A stretch of 52,021 bases of DNA from an uncultured Campylobacter sp. (GTDB lineage Bacteria; Campylobacterota; Campylobacteria; Campylobacterales; Campylobacteraceae): assembly GCF_937981295.1 (NCBI RefSeq), contig NZ_CALJPC010000031.1, positions 1 to 52,021 on the forward strand, written 5' to 3'. Positions 8,475 through 16,551 of the stretch are shown here, piece after piece. The first letter of the stretch is position 1; every line of letters starts with the position of its first letter. The notes under the pieces are model-generated. The model was not told the DNA's origin and ran no database searches. It saw only the letters and a list, made by a program, of their open reading frames with translations. The position numbers and the translations under genes were made by a program.

Positions 8475-9740
8475 TTAATAACTCACGTTGCTGAGATACA
8501 GCCCGTTTGGCGGAAAGGGGATTCTGCTAAGCGCTCGCAAGAAGCTAATCTTGCGCCTGCTCTGCACGGATTTTAGGGCGTTTGCGACCATCAGCCGCAC
8601 CTGCGCTCGCAAAAATCCGTTGGCTTTAAAATTTATCAAGGTCAAATTTCTAAAAGAGTAGGCGCGCGCGACGTAGAGCTCGCGCACAGGGCTTTTTATG
8701 TCGCTGCCGCTTTTCATAAACTCGCTAAAATCGTGCTCGCCGACGAAATTTGCAAGCGCAGCATTGAGCGCGGCAATATCCACGCGCGGATAAAACACGC
8801 AAAAATCGCTAAGAAAGGGGCTTGGACGTCCATGGTTTAAAACGTAGCGATAGGAGCGCGCCACGGCGTCGTAACGCGGATGAAAATCGCGCGGCACCGG
8901 GCTGATGTGTTGCACAAAAATATAGGGTGCGCAGTGGCGGTTTATGAGCTCTTTTAGGCGCGACAGCTCCCAGTGCACGGTGCATTCGACGCAGCTTACC
9001 TGGCGCAGCGCGTGCACCCCTTTATCTGTGCGCGAGCTACTGATTAGCGGCGCAAAGATCCCCACGCGCCCCAAAGCCGCGCGTAGCACGTCCTCGACGC
9101 CGCGCCCGTGAGGCTGAGACTGCGAGCCGCTAAATTTCGAGCCGTCATAGGAATAGATGAGCTTGAGCTTTACGCGCTCGGAGTTTGCGCTCGCTGCAAA
9201 GTCGCTTGCAGGCGCGCTTTCAATAATATTTTTGAGTTCGGACGCGCTTGCGAGGGTGTTTGCGGAAATGCCCGCTTTGTAGGCGGTATCTGCTTTGAGA
9301 GAGTCTGCGGCGCGGTCGTCTACGCGCACGGTCGTGTAAATTTCCTCTGCGCTTGCCGCGCAAATATCGGAAGCGGCGGTATCGGCGGAATTTTTGCGGG
9401 CGGAATTTAAATTTGCCGCGCGCGCGGTCTCTTTGGCGCGAACGGCGTCCGAATTCCGCCTGACGCTTTCGTGATTCAAACCGCAATCGGGCGCAGTATA
9501 GGCAGCTGTATCGCTTGCCGAACTTACAAGAGCGGAATTTTTAAAATTTAAAAGCTCATCTTTTGAAACAAAGCCTTGCTCGTCGTTTTGCGCTTCATAC
9601 TTTAAATTTACGCCACGCAAAATTTCAGACGCGTTAGGCTTGCTTGCCAAAATTTTATCCGCTAAATTTTGAGCGGACGAGCTTTTATTTAAAATTTCGC
9701 CGCCGCAAAGCTCGGAGCCTTTTTCAGTACCTCGGGGCAA
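8475..9740 (-). CDS. truA: tRNA pseudouridine synthase A with long low-complexity N-terminal extension
   Basis: The C-terminal 232 residues are a complete TruA, which makes pseudouridine at tRNA positions 38-40. The catalytic Asp is in SSSRTDKGVHAL (Asp about 239), followed by FHPRYDAVARSYRY and FLRAQVRLMV. The first 189 residues are not part of TruA: they are Ala/Ser/Asn/Asp/Lys-rich, lack any Met after residue 1, and look disordered. The usual start would fall near codon 190 (VKLKLIYSYDG), but that codon is GTA and no ATG precedes it. Either the extension is translated from ATG 9740, which overlaps the lptF/G-like gene by 17 nt, or initiation uses an internal GTG near 9330. The lack of stops over about 570 nt supports translation. 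Confidence 0.88.
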   Translation of the reverse strand: MPRGTEKGSELCGGEILNKSSSAQNLADKILASKPNASEILRGVNLKYEAQNDEQGFVSKDELLNFKNSALVSSASDTAAYTAPDCGLNHESVRRNSDAVRAKETARAANLNSARKNSADTAASDICAASAEEIYTTVRVDDRAADSLKADTAYKAGISANTLASASELKNIIESAPASDFAASANSERVKLKLIYSYDGSKFSGSQSQPHGRGVEDVLRAALGRVGIFAPLISSSRTDKGVHALRQVSCVECTVHWELSRLKELINRHCAPYIFVQHISPVPRDFHPRYDAVARSYRYVLNHGRPSPFLSDFCVFYPRVDIAALNAALANFVGEHDFSEFMKSGSDIKSPVRELYVARAYSFRNLTLINFKANGFLRAQVRLMVANALKSVQSRRKISFLRALSRIPFPPNGLYLSNVSY

Positions 9741-10755
9741 TTTTGATCCTGTAGTAAAACAACGAGCCGATAAGTGTAACGCCGAATGTCACTGGAAGCG
9801 CGATGCTTGGGTATTTAGAGAGCAGCATGATCATCGCGAAGTAGCTAAAAAGCACGCCGAAGATCCCCGCGTAAACGAAACCCTTTTCGTAGCGATAGGT
9901 CACGATGCCGAGGCTTAGCGCAAACAGAAAGCTCGCCAGCGGAAAGAGCGAGACGAGGGTGTAGATGCTAAATTCTTTCCTGCGCTTTTCGCTGCCGCTC
10001 ATATCGCTCCAGTATCCGATCACGCCGCCTCCGCCGCGGATATTGCGGTCGCTTTGCGTGCGCAGAGTTAGGCTTTCAAACTCGCTTACGTGCCACTGCT
10101 CGCCGCCCATCGTGTAAATTTTGCCGTCGTGCAGCATCGCGGAAAAGCTCGCGTTTTCGTTTTTAAACTCGCCGCTGCGCGCTACGATCATCCGCTCGTG
10201 ATCCTGCGAGTTGCCCGGATTATACAGCACGAGATCCTTATACAGCGTGCTTGTGCCGTTGTTTTCCTGCGAATCGATAAAAACGAGCCAGTCGGAAAAT
10301 TTCTGCCCGAATTCGTTGGATTTGATATTTAGCGTCGCGCTAATTTTTTTGTAATCGATGAAATTGTCCTTTAAATTTTCGGCTATCGGCATCATAAAAA
10401 GCGATACGAAAAGCAGCGCCAAAGAGCACAGCGCGGCGCTTATGCCGAAAAACAGCGCGATCTTGCGCGTGGCGTAGCCGATGGTAAATATTACTATGGT
10501 TTCGTTCTCTTTAGAGAGCCTAAAAAGCGAGATGCTAAGCGCTACGAAAAACGCGATCGGCACCGTAAATATGAGTATACGCGGCAGCATGAAAAGATAT
10601 AGCTTGACTAGCTCCGAAAAATTTATCTCGATAAACGACGTAATGCGCGCGATCTGAAGGAAAAAGACGATCGACATTATGATAAAAAGCGTGCTGAAAA
10701 GCGATGCGAACGAGCCGACGAAGTTGCTAAATAAATAGCGCTGCACCCTATCCAT
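9724..10755 (-). CDS. LptF/LptG family permease
   Basis: A 343-residue inner-membrane protein of the YjgP/YjgQ family: membrane segments near residues 15-35, 55-75, 100-122 and three more after residue 268, with a soluble periplasmic beta-rich domain between. LptF and LptG form the membrane part of the LptBFG ABC transporter that extracts lipopolysaccharide or lipooligosaccharide from the inner membrane and drives it to the cell surface. I cannot say whether this is LptF or LptG. The ATG at 10755 overlaps the end of the prepilin peptidase gene by 8 nt, and its own end overlaps truA, so it sits inside a coupled operon. Confidence 0.82.
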   Translation of the reverse strand: MDRVQRYLFSNFVGSFASLFSTLFIIMSIVFFLQIARITSFIEINFSELVKLYLFMLPRILIFTVPIAFFVALSISLFRLSKENETIVIFTIGYATRKIALFFGISAALCSLALLFVSLFMMPIAENLKDNFIDYKKISATLNIKSNEFGQKFSDWLVFIDSQENNGTSTLYKDLVLYNPGNSQDHERMIVARSGEFKNENASFSAMLHDGKIYTMGGEQWHVSEFESLTLRTQSDRNIRGGGGVIGYWSDMSGSEKRRKEFSIYTLVSLFPLASFLFALSLGIVTYRYEKGFVYAGIFGVLFSYFAMIMLLSKYPSIALPVTFGVTLIGSLFYYRIKIAPRY

Positions 10756-11503
10756 AAATGACGTCCAAGAGCCTTAAAATTTGATCTTTGAAGATAAAAG
10801 TAAGAAGCAGCCCCATCGATAAAAACGGCACGAACGGCAGCTCGTAGCCCTTTTTGTGCGCGATGAGATACGCAGGCAGCGTCAAAATCGCGCCGATGTA
10901 GATCGAGATACCGCCCAGCTTCCACCCTAAAATCGCCCCCATAACGCTCGCGATAAAAATATCCGCGCTGCCCATCGCTTCGCGCTTTAGCACGAAGGTG
11001 ACGATTAGGCGCAACACGAAAAATATCGCCGCGTATCCTGCCGCCGCGCCCATGCCGCTAAGATCAAAATCATACATCAGCGTATAAGCAAGCGAAAGCG
11101 CCGTAACTACGTAAAGAAGGCTCTCCGGTACGGCTTTATACTCAAAATCAATCGCCGAAAGCGCCATAAGTAAGATGAAGCAAAGCCCTAGTACCGCAGC
11201 TTTTGCAAGATCGGGCTCGCCGAAATACGCCGCAAGCGCAAGCGCGCCGCCTAAAAGCTCGACGATCGGGTAGCGGATCGAAATTTTGGTTTTGCAAAAG
11301 GCGCATTTACCGCCCAAAAAGAGCCACGAAAGCAGCGGAATGTTGTGGTAAAATTTTAAAGCGTGAGAGCATTTGGGGCAGTGCGATGCGGGGAAATTTA
11401 CGCTCTGTCCGCGTGGCAGGCGGTAGATCAGGACGTTGCAAAACGAGCCTACGCAGGTGCCGAATACCGCAAAAATCACGCCGTAAACGATATTTAAATC
11501 CAT
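10748..11503 (-). CDS. prepilin peptidase (A24 family) with N-methyltransferase domain
   Basis: A 251-residue polytopic membrane protein of the type IV leader peptidase family, which cleaves the short leader of type IV pilins and pseudopilins and methylates the new N-terminal Phe. The N-terminal GSFCNVLIYRLPRG and the two CxxC pairs (CPKCSHAL and CAFCKTKI) of the methylase domain are present. The first catalytic Asp lies in SAIDFEYKAVPESL. The second, normally in GxGD, is in MGSADIF, so the third residue is Ala rather than Gly. AAAGGAA precedes the ATG at 11503. The pilin-like gene at 50149 in this window is a plausible substrate. Confidence 0.88.
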   Translation of the reverse strand: MDLNIVYGVIFAVFGTCVGSFCNVLIYRLPRGQSVNFPASHCPKCSHALKFYHNIPLLSWLFLGGKCAFCKTKISIRYPIVELLGGALALAAYFGEPDLAKAAVLGLCFILLMALSAIDFEYKAVPESLLYVVTALSLAYTLMYDFDLSGMGAAAGYAAIFFVLRLIVTFVLKREAMGSADIFIASVMGAILGWKLGGISIYIGAILTLPAYLIAHKKGYELPFVPFLSMGLLLTFIFKDQILRLLDVIYG

Positions 11504-11568
11504 CTTTTTCCTTTGAAGCTTTAACCTTTTAAAATTTAATCAAACGCTCTATGGTAGCGAGAAATTTC

Positions 11569-11994
11569 TTAGTTTTCATTGATTTTTTGCCTCTCGTAAG
11601 GGAAAAATTTTACGAAAATCGCCGCCGTGCCTACGCAAAATAAAATGGCTATGAGCCCGGCGATTAGCGGCTCGCCCCATGCCTCATATAATCCGCCGAA
11701 AATCAAAAATCCCGCCACCAATATCACGGCGTCCAAAAGATCGAAGTTCAAAGTATCTACGATCCATAAAAACATAATATATGCGCCTATCCCGCTGCCT
11801 GCGGATGCTAAAATTCCCATTTTATCGGGGATGAAGGCAAACGCTAGCATAAAAAACACAAGCAGGCAAATGTAGACCGCCAGTATAAATTTCTTTGGTT
11901 TTTTATACACGCTGCCGCATCTTGGGCATCTTAGAGTTTTCATCGGCTTTTTGGTAAGCTTTTTGCCGCAACCACATTGTATGTAGTAGCTCAT
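11569..11994 (-). CDS. zinc-ribbon membrane protein of unknown function
   Basis: A 141-residue protein: an N-terminal zinc ribbon with two Cys pairs (CGCGKKLTKK and CPRCGSVYKK, residues 7-28), then four hydrophobic segments (about 37-55, 60-78, 85-102, 106-128) and a short charged tail. The ATG at 11994 follows AAAGGAGGG, an excellent ribosome binding site. It lies between uppS and the prepilin peptidase, where C. jejuni, as I recall, also has an uncharacterised gene. I do not recognise a function; the zinc ribbon may only stabilise the cytoplasmic end. Confidence 0.7.
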   Translation of the reverse strand: MSYYIQCGCGKKLTKKPMKTLRCPRCGSVYKKPKKFILAVYICLLVFFMLAFAFIPDKMGILASAGSGIGAYIMFLWIVDTLNFDLLDAVILVAGFLIFGGLYEAWGEPLIAGLIAILFCVGTAAIFVKFFPYERQKINEN

Positions 11995-12000
11995 AGCCCT

Positions 12001-12310
12001 CCTTTCGCTCTTTGCGTGAACGCGCGCGATTTTTAAAATTCTGCCGCGTTAAATTTACCGCGCCTCATAACACGGCTCGCACTAGAGCCTTAAATTTAAA
12101 AGGGCGAAATTTTAAATTTCTATGGCGTCACACGCCTACGTATTAAAATTTTAAATTTTATGGCGCCGTAAATTAAAATCCTGAAATTTTAAAATTCCAA
12201 GGTTTCGCGAGCGCCCGCGGATTAAATTTTAAAATTTACCGCGTCGCATGCGGCTCTGCGAATTAAAATTTTAAAATTTAAAGCGACCGTTAGAGCGACC
12301 GCGCCGCAGC
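12001..12310. repeat. array of AT palindromes between uppS and the zinc-ribbon gene
   Basis: This 310-nt gap carries at least five AT-rich palindromic blocks of the form (A)TTAAAATTTTAAA(A)TTT, near 12106-12120, 12142-12160, 12184-12197, 12231-12247 and 12261-12280, plus TTAAATTTAA at 12090-12099. They are separated by GC-rich spacers of roughly 25-35 nt such as CGCGAGCGCCCGCGG. No gene is seen. The same words recur in other gaps of the window and inside the low-complexity parts of several proteins. Confidence 0.6.
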
Positions 12311-12988
12311 TTAAAGACCGCCGAAGCGGCGCTGTTTGCGGCGGAAATCATCCACTATGCGCGCAAGCTCCTCGCGCGTGAAATCCGGCCACAGCGTCGG
12401 CGTAAACGCAAGCTCGGCGTAGCTCGCCTGCCAGAGCAAGAAATTAGACAGCCGCTGCTCGCCGCCCGTGCGCACCAGCAGATCCACGTCGCCGCTGTGC
12501 GCGGTATCTAGATGTGCGCCGATGCCCGCTTCGCTTAGTCGCTCGCCGCTTGCAAGCAGCCTCTCGCACGCTCGCACGATCTCGTCTCGCGAGCCGTAGT
12601 TGATCGCTAGGTTAAAATTTAGCGCTCGCCCGTTTTGAGTTAAATTTGAAAGATACTCGATCTCGCTTCGCAGATCGCCCTCAAAAGCCGATATATCGCC
12701 GATCGGATAGAATTTTATTCCGTTTTGGATAAATTTTTCGCGGCGCGAAATTAGAAATTTTTGAAGCAGCTTCATCAAAAATTCCACTTCGCTTTTCGGG
12801 CGCTTCCAATTTTCGGTGCTAAAGGCGTAGAGCGTGAGGTTTGCGATGCCTTCGTCAATGCAAAACTCGCAGATCTGCTCCACGACCTCCGCGCCCGCTT
12901 CGTGCCCGCCGGTGCGCAGCAAACCGCGCTTTTTCGCCCAGCGCCCGTTGCCGTCCATCACGAGGGCTAGATGATTTAGGCTATTCAC
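12311..12988 (-). CDS. uppS: isoprenyl transferase (undecaprenyl diphosphate synthase)
   Basis: A 225-residue cis-prenyltransferase that condenses isopentenyl diphosphate with farnesyl diphosphate to C55-PP, the lipid carrier for peptidoglycan and LOS/O-chain sugars. The first catalytic motif LVMDGNGRWAKKRG (Asp about 13) and the later LNFNLAINYGSRDEI, DVDLLVRTGGEQRLSNFLLWQASYAE are intact. The start is GTG at 12988, only 3 nt after the coaBC stop, with coupling rather than a strong ribosome binding site. Length is slightly under the usual 230-250 residues. Confidence 0.95.
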   Translation of the reverse strand: MNSLNHLALVMDGNGRWAKKRGLLRTGGHEAGAEVVEQICEFCIDEGIANLTLYAFSTENWKRPKSEVEFLMKLLQKFLISRREKFIQNGIKFYPIGDISAFEGDLRSEIEYLSNLTQNGRALNFNLAINYGSRDEIVRACERLLASGERLSEAGIGAHLDTAHSGDVDLLVRTGGEQRLSNFLLWQASYAELAFTPTLWPDFTREELARIVDDFRRKQRRFGGL

Positions 12989-12991
12989 GGA

Positions 12992-14173
12992 TCAGATTTT
13001 TTTCAGCTCAGCCGCGATTTTTAGGGCGACTTCGTCCTTCGGCGCGGTGTCGATTACGACCTGATCGTTTTTCGTGATAAAGGTGACCTTAAGGACGTCG
13101 CCGCCGAGCTTGATGATGTCGTCCAGCACGTTTAGGCAGACGGCGTCGAGATGCTTTTCGTTGAGCATGCGTTTAGCCTCGCCGACGGCGTTTTCGCGAT
13201 CGGTTTCGAGTTTAAAGCCCACTTTTTTGATATTTCCGCGCACGGAGCTTAAGATATCCTCGTTTTCGCCCAGGCGTAAATTCCAAATTTCGCCGATCTC
13301 CGCTTTTTTCACTTTGTCTTTATAGCGCACCTTCGGCGAGTAATCGCTTACCGCGGCCGCCATTATCAAATATGCGCCGTCGGGGAATTTTGTGCTGTCA
13401 AGCGCCGATTTTAGCCCGATAGTGCTTTCAAATTTAACGAGCTTGTACGGTAAATTTTCATATTCGTTGCTAGAGATCAGCGTCACGTCCGCACCCAGAT
13501 AAAACAGCGCGTCGGCAATCGCTTTGGAGGTTTTGCCGCTGGAAAAATTCGTAATGCCGCGCACGCTATCGATCTTTTCGATCGTCGCGCCTCCGGTGAT
13601 GATGACGGTTTTATCCTCCCAAAATTTATCATTGTAAAGCGCACGCTTTAGCGTCTGCATAATCGCCTCGGTGCTCGCTAATCCGCCCTTGCCGGTATCG
13701 CCGCAAGCTAGAGTTTTTTCTATCGGATCCACAAAATACGCATTGACGCTTGCTTTTAGCATATCGATGCAGTTTTTCGTGATGTTGTTTTCAAGTAGCG
13801 CGGGATTTGCGGCCGGCGCGATGACTACTTTGGCGTGGGCAAAAGCCGCGTTTAGCACCTCTAAAAATACATTATCGCAGACGCCCCAAGCGAGCTTGTT
13901 TATCGTATTTGCCGTCGCAGGTGCTATCAAAACTAAATCCACCTTGGAATAAGCGATGTGGTTGATGCCCGCCTGCCAGTTTTCGTTGGCTTTGCAAAGC
14001 ACCGGGTGATCGCATAGCGCCTCGAATGCCTTGTAGCTGACAAACTCCTGCACGCCGTCGCTAAGCGCGACATAGACGTCGAAATTCGACTTTTTCAGAG
14101 CGGATAAAATTTCAAACGCTTTGTAAAAACTTATACTCCCGCAAACCGCGAGTAAAACCTTTTTCTTACTCAT
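12992..14173 (-). CDS. coaBC: bifunctional phosphopantothenoylcysteine decarboxylase / phosphopantothenate-cysteine ligase
   Basis: Makes 4'-phosphopantetheine for coenzyme A in two steps. The N-terminal flavodoxin-like CoaC half has the catalytic His in GINHIAYSK, the substrate segment APATANTINKLAWG, and the Cys motif LACGDTGKGG. The motif usually written PxMN reads PAANPALLENN here. The C-terminal CoaB half begins VIITGGATIEKIDSVRGITN and has MAAAVSDY. I chose ATG 14173 (393 residues) because it follows AGGAGCGAAG and matches the family N-terminus MSKKKVLLAV; an ATG 33 nt further upstream lies inside glmU and has no such site. It overlaps the glmU end by 8 nt. Confidence 0.95.
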   Translation of the reverse strand: MSKKKVLLAVCGSISFYKAFEILSALKKSNFDVYVALSDGVQEFVSYKAFEALCDHPVLCKANENWQAGINHIAYSKVDLVLIAPATANTINKLAWGVCDNVFLEVLNAAFAHAKVVIAPAANPALLENNITKNCIDMLKASVNAYFVDPIEKTLACGDTGKGGLASTEAIMQTLKRALYNDKFWEDKTVIITGGATIEKIDSVRGITNFSSGKTSKAIADALFYLGADVTLISSNEYENLPYKLVKFESTIGLKSALDSTKFPDGAYLIMAAAVSDYSPKVRYKDKVKKAEIGEIWNLRLGENEDILSSVRGNIKKVGFKLETDRENAVGEAKRMLNEKHLDAVCLNVLDDIIKLGGDVLKVTFITKNDQVVIDTAPKDEVALKIAAELKKI

Positions 14174-15467
14174 CTTCGCTCCTAAAAAATTTATGGAAAA
14201 ACCCATCTTTGTTGATTTGTTTGCTTCGGCTGATCGCCAGCGCGCCGCTCGGAACGTCGCTCGTAACCGTCGTGCCCGCAGCGATTATGACGTCGTCGGC
14301 TATCCGCACGGGCGCTACTAGCTGCGTGTCCGAGCCGATAAAGACGTTTTTGCCGATTATCGTTTTGTATTTTTTCTTGCCGTCGTAATTGCACGTAATC
14401 GTGCCGCAGCCGATATTACTGCCCTCATCGATCTCGCAATCTCCGAGATAACTTAAATGCCCCGCCTTGATCTTATTTACTTTCGCGTTTTTAAGCTCGA
14501 CGAAATTTCCGATATGAGTGCCTATAACTTCGCATTTTGGGCGAAGATGCGCCATCGGACCGATGTCGGAGTTTTTTACGACGCTATCTTCGATGACGCA
14601 GCCGCTTTTTATGAGCGAGCTTTCGATCACGCAAGGACCTATGATGCTTACGTTTTCTTGCAGCTCGCACTCGCCGATAAATTTTGCTCTGCTATCGATG
14701 TAGATGCTTTGAGGCAGGCGCATCAAAACGCCTTGCTTCATCAAATTTTCTTTAATCTCGTTTTGCATTAAATTTTCGGCGATGCTAAGGGCGAACTTAT
14801 CGTTTATGCCCATGAAGCTTTGCTCGTCCACCCACACGGCGGCGCATTTTAAGCCCATATCTTTGGCGATTTTGATCGCATCGGTGAGGTAGTACTCTTT
14901 TTGAGCGTTATCGGGTTTGATCTGCGGCAGAACCTGTTTCAATGCCTCGCTTTTGAAGCAGTAGCAGCCGGCGTTTGCGTCTTTTACCGCCTTTTCTTCT
15001 TCGCTTGCGTCCTTTTGCTCGACGATCTTTAAAATTTCGCCGCCGCGGGTGATTACGCGGCCGTACCCGAATGGATCGCGCGCGCTAAAAACGCTTAGAT
15101 TTACCTCCGCGTCCCCCTCGCAGAGTTTGCGAAGCTCGGCGCTTTTTACCAAAGGCATATCGCCGCAGATTATGAGCGTTTTGGCTCCGCGGATTTCGAC
15201 CTCTTTTAGTCCGCCCGCAGTGCCGGGGAAATGCTCGTGATCTTGTTTGTAAATTTTAGCGTTTGGGAACTGCGCTAGAACCGCGCTTTTAACCTCGTCG
15301 AATTGGTAGTGTAAAATCACGCTCACGTCGTTTGAAATTTCGTAAGCTTTCTTTAAGATGTGGATTATCATCGGCTCGCCGCAAAGCTCGAAAAGAACCT
15401 TAGCTTTTTGCGACTTCATCCGAGTGCCGAGTCCTGCGGCAAGAACTATAACCGAAACGTCGTTCAT
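14166..15467 (-). CDS. glmU: bifunctional GlcNAc-1-phosphate uridyltransferase / glucosamine-1-phosphate acetyltransferase
   Basis: A 433-residue GlmU producing UDP-GlcNAc for peptidoglycan and lipid A. The N-terminal pyrophosphorylase motif VLAAGLGTRMKSQKAKVL (residues 8-25) and GDMPLV are present. The second half is a left-handed beta-helix with hexapeptide repeats, including HLRPKCEVIGTHIGNFVELKNAKV and SYLGDCEIDEGSNIGCGTITCNYDGKKK, the acetyl-CoA binding part. It is the first gene of the minus-strand operon glmU-coaBC-uppS and is transcribed divergently from the EamA transporter gene across a 150-nt AT-rich gap. Length fits the family in Campylobacter. Confidence 0.96.
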   Translation of the reverse strand: MNDVSVIVLAAGLGTRMKSQKAKVLFELCGEPMIIHILKKAYEISNDVSVILHYQFDEVKSAVLAQFPNAKIYKQDHEHFPGTAGGLKEVEIRGAKTLIICGDMPLVKSAELRKLCEGDAEVNLSVFSARDPFGYGRVITRGGEILKIVEQKDASEEEKAVKDANAGCYCFKSEALKQVLPQIKPDNAQKEYYLTDAIKIAKDMGLKCAAVWVDEQSFMGINDKFALSIAENLMQNEIKENLMKQGVLMRLPQSIYIDSRAKFIGECELQENVSIIGPCVIESSLIKSGCVIEDSVVKNSDIGPMAHLRPKCEVIGTHIGNFVELKNAKVNKIKAGHLSYLGDCEIDEGSNIGCGTITCNYDGKKKYKTIIGKNVFIGSDTQLVAPVRIADDVIIAAGTTVTSDVPSGALAISRSKQINKDGFFHKFFRSEDE

Positions 15468-15617
15468 TTTTACCCTTAAATTTCAAAAATCGGATAATTT
15501 TAACACATTTAAAATAAATAAAAACCTAAATTTATGCCGCGCGGGCGAAATTTAAATCCCAAATTCAACTAAAATTTTATAAAATTCCGCCTAAATTTTA
15601 AAGCTTAGGCGGACGTT

Positions 15618-16487
15618 TTGAAAAAACTGATTTTGGTTACTTGTATTTGGGCTTTTAGTTTCTCTTTGATAGGCGAGTTTTTGCGCGGCATAGACAGCGC
15701 GTATTTGGCATTTTCGCGCGTATCGTTGGCGCTAATTTGTTTTTTGCCGTTTATGAAATTTCGCGGCGTAAATCCCGCTCTGGCGCTTAAAATTTGCGCC
15801 GTGGGCGCCGTGCAGATCGGCGTGATGTATATCTTCTACTACCGCAGCTTTGCGTATTTGAAGGTCTATGAAGTGGCGCTTTTTACGATATTTACTCCGT
15901 TTTACGTGACGCTGCTTTACGACGCGCTTAAGCTTAGATTTCGCGCGTTATATCTTTTTAGCGTCGCAGTCGCGGTGCTAGGTGCTTTGGTGATCAAATT
16001 CGGCGCGATAAATTCCGAGTTTTTGACGGGCTTTTTGCTCGTGCAAGGCGCAAATTTATGCTTCGGGCTCGGACAGAGCGCGTATAAATTTATGCTGGAG
16101 CGCCACGGCTTTAGCGAGCAGAAGGAGCTTTTCGGCTACTTTTTCGTGGGGGCTACCGCGGTTACGGCGATTGCCGCGATCGTGCTCGGGGATTTTTCTA
16201 AATTTAATCCCAGTTTCTCGCAAGGCGCGGTGATCGTGTATCTGGGCACGGTAGCCAGCGCTCTGGGGTATTTTTTGTGGAACAAAGGCGCGTGCGAAGT
16301 CGATAGCGGCGTGCTTGCGATTATGAATAACGCGCTCATCCCCGCAGCAATCGTCGTAAATTTAGTATTTTGGCAAAAAGATGCCGATCTGGCGCGCTTA
16401 CTTGCAGGCTCGGCGTTGATTTATGTTTCGCTAATTTTGCATAAAAAGATCATGAAATTTTACGCCGTGCGCGAGCAAAGAATTTAG
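15618..16487 (+). CDS. EamA/DMT-family transporter
   Basis: A 289-residue protein with about ten hydrophobic segments, arranged as two EamA repeats (roughly residues 1-130 and 140-280), the drug/metabolite transporter fold. Motifs such as RVSLALICFLPFMKFRG in repeat one and YLGTVASALGYFLWNKGA in repeat two are typical. The start is TTG at 15618, preceded by AGGCGGA; it gives the expected MKKLILV N-terminus. Substrate unknown; relatives export amino acids or other small metabolites. It stands upstream of, but 64 nt apart from, the macAB operon and may be independent of it. Confidence 0.85.
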   Translation: MKKLILVTCIWAFSFSLIGEFLRGIDSAYLAFSRVSLALICFLPFMKFRGVNPALALKICAVGAVQIGVMYIFYYRSFAYLKVYEVALFTIFTPFYVTLLYDALKLRFRALYLFSVAVAVLGALVIKFGAINSEFLTGFLLVQGANLCFGLGQSAYKFMLERHGFSEQKELFGYFFVGATAVTAIAAIVLGDFSKFNPSFSQGAVIVYLGTVASALGYFLWNKGACEVDSGVLAIMNNALIPAAIVVNLVFWQKDADLARLLAGSALIYVSLILHKKIMKFYAVREQRI

Positions 16488-16551
16488 TATTTAACTAAAA
16501 TTTTATATTTTTACATTAGAATTAGCCCTTATTTTATTTGAAGTTGGCAAA

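Noticed and set aside
9220..9486. Arg-rich frame on the minus strand opposite frame of the truA extension
   Set aside because: Out-of-frame reading of the low-complexity extension; composition (Arg/Gly runs) is typical of a shifted frame.
12089..12285. Possible CRISPR array because of regular AT blocks and spacers
   Set aside because: The repeated blocks are 12-18 nt, imperfect, and unequally spaced, and no cas gene is present.
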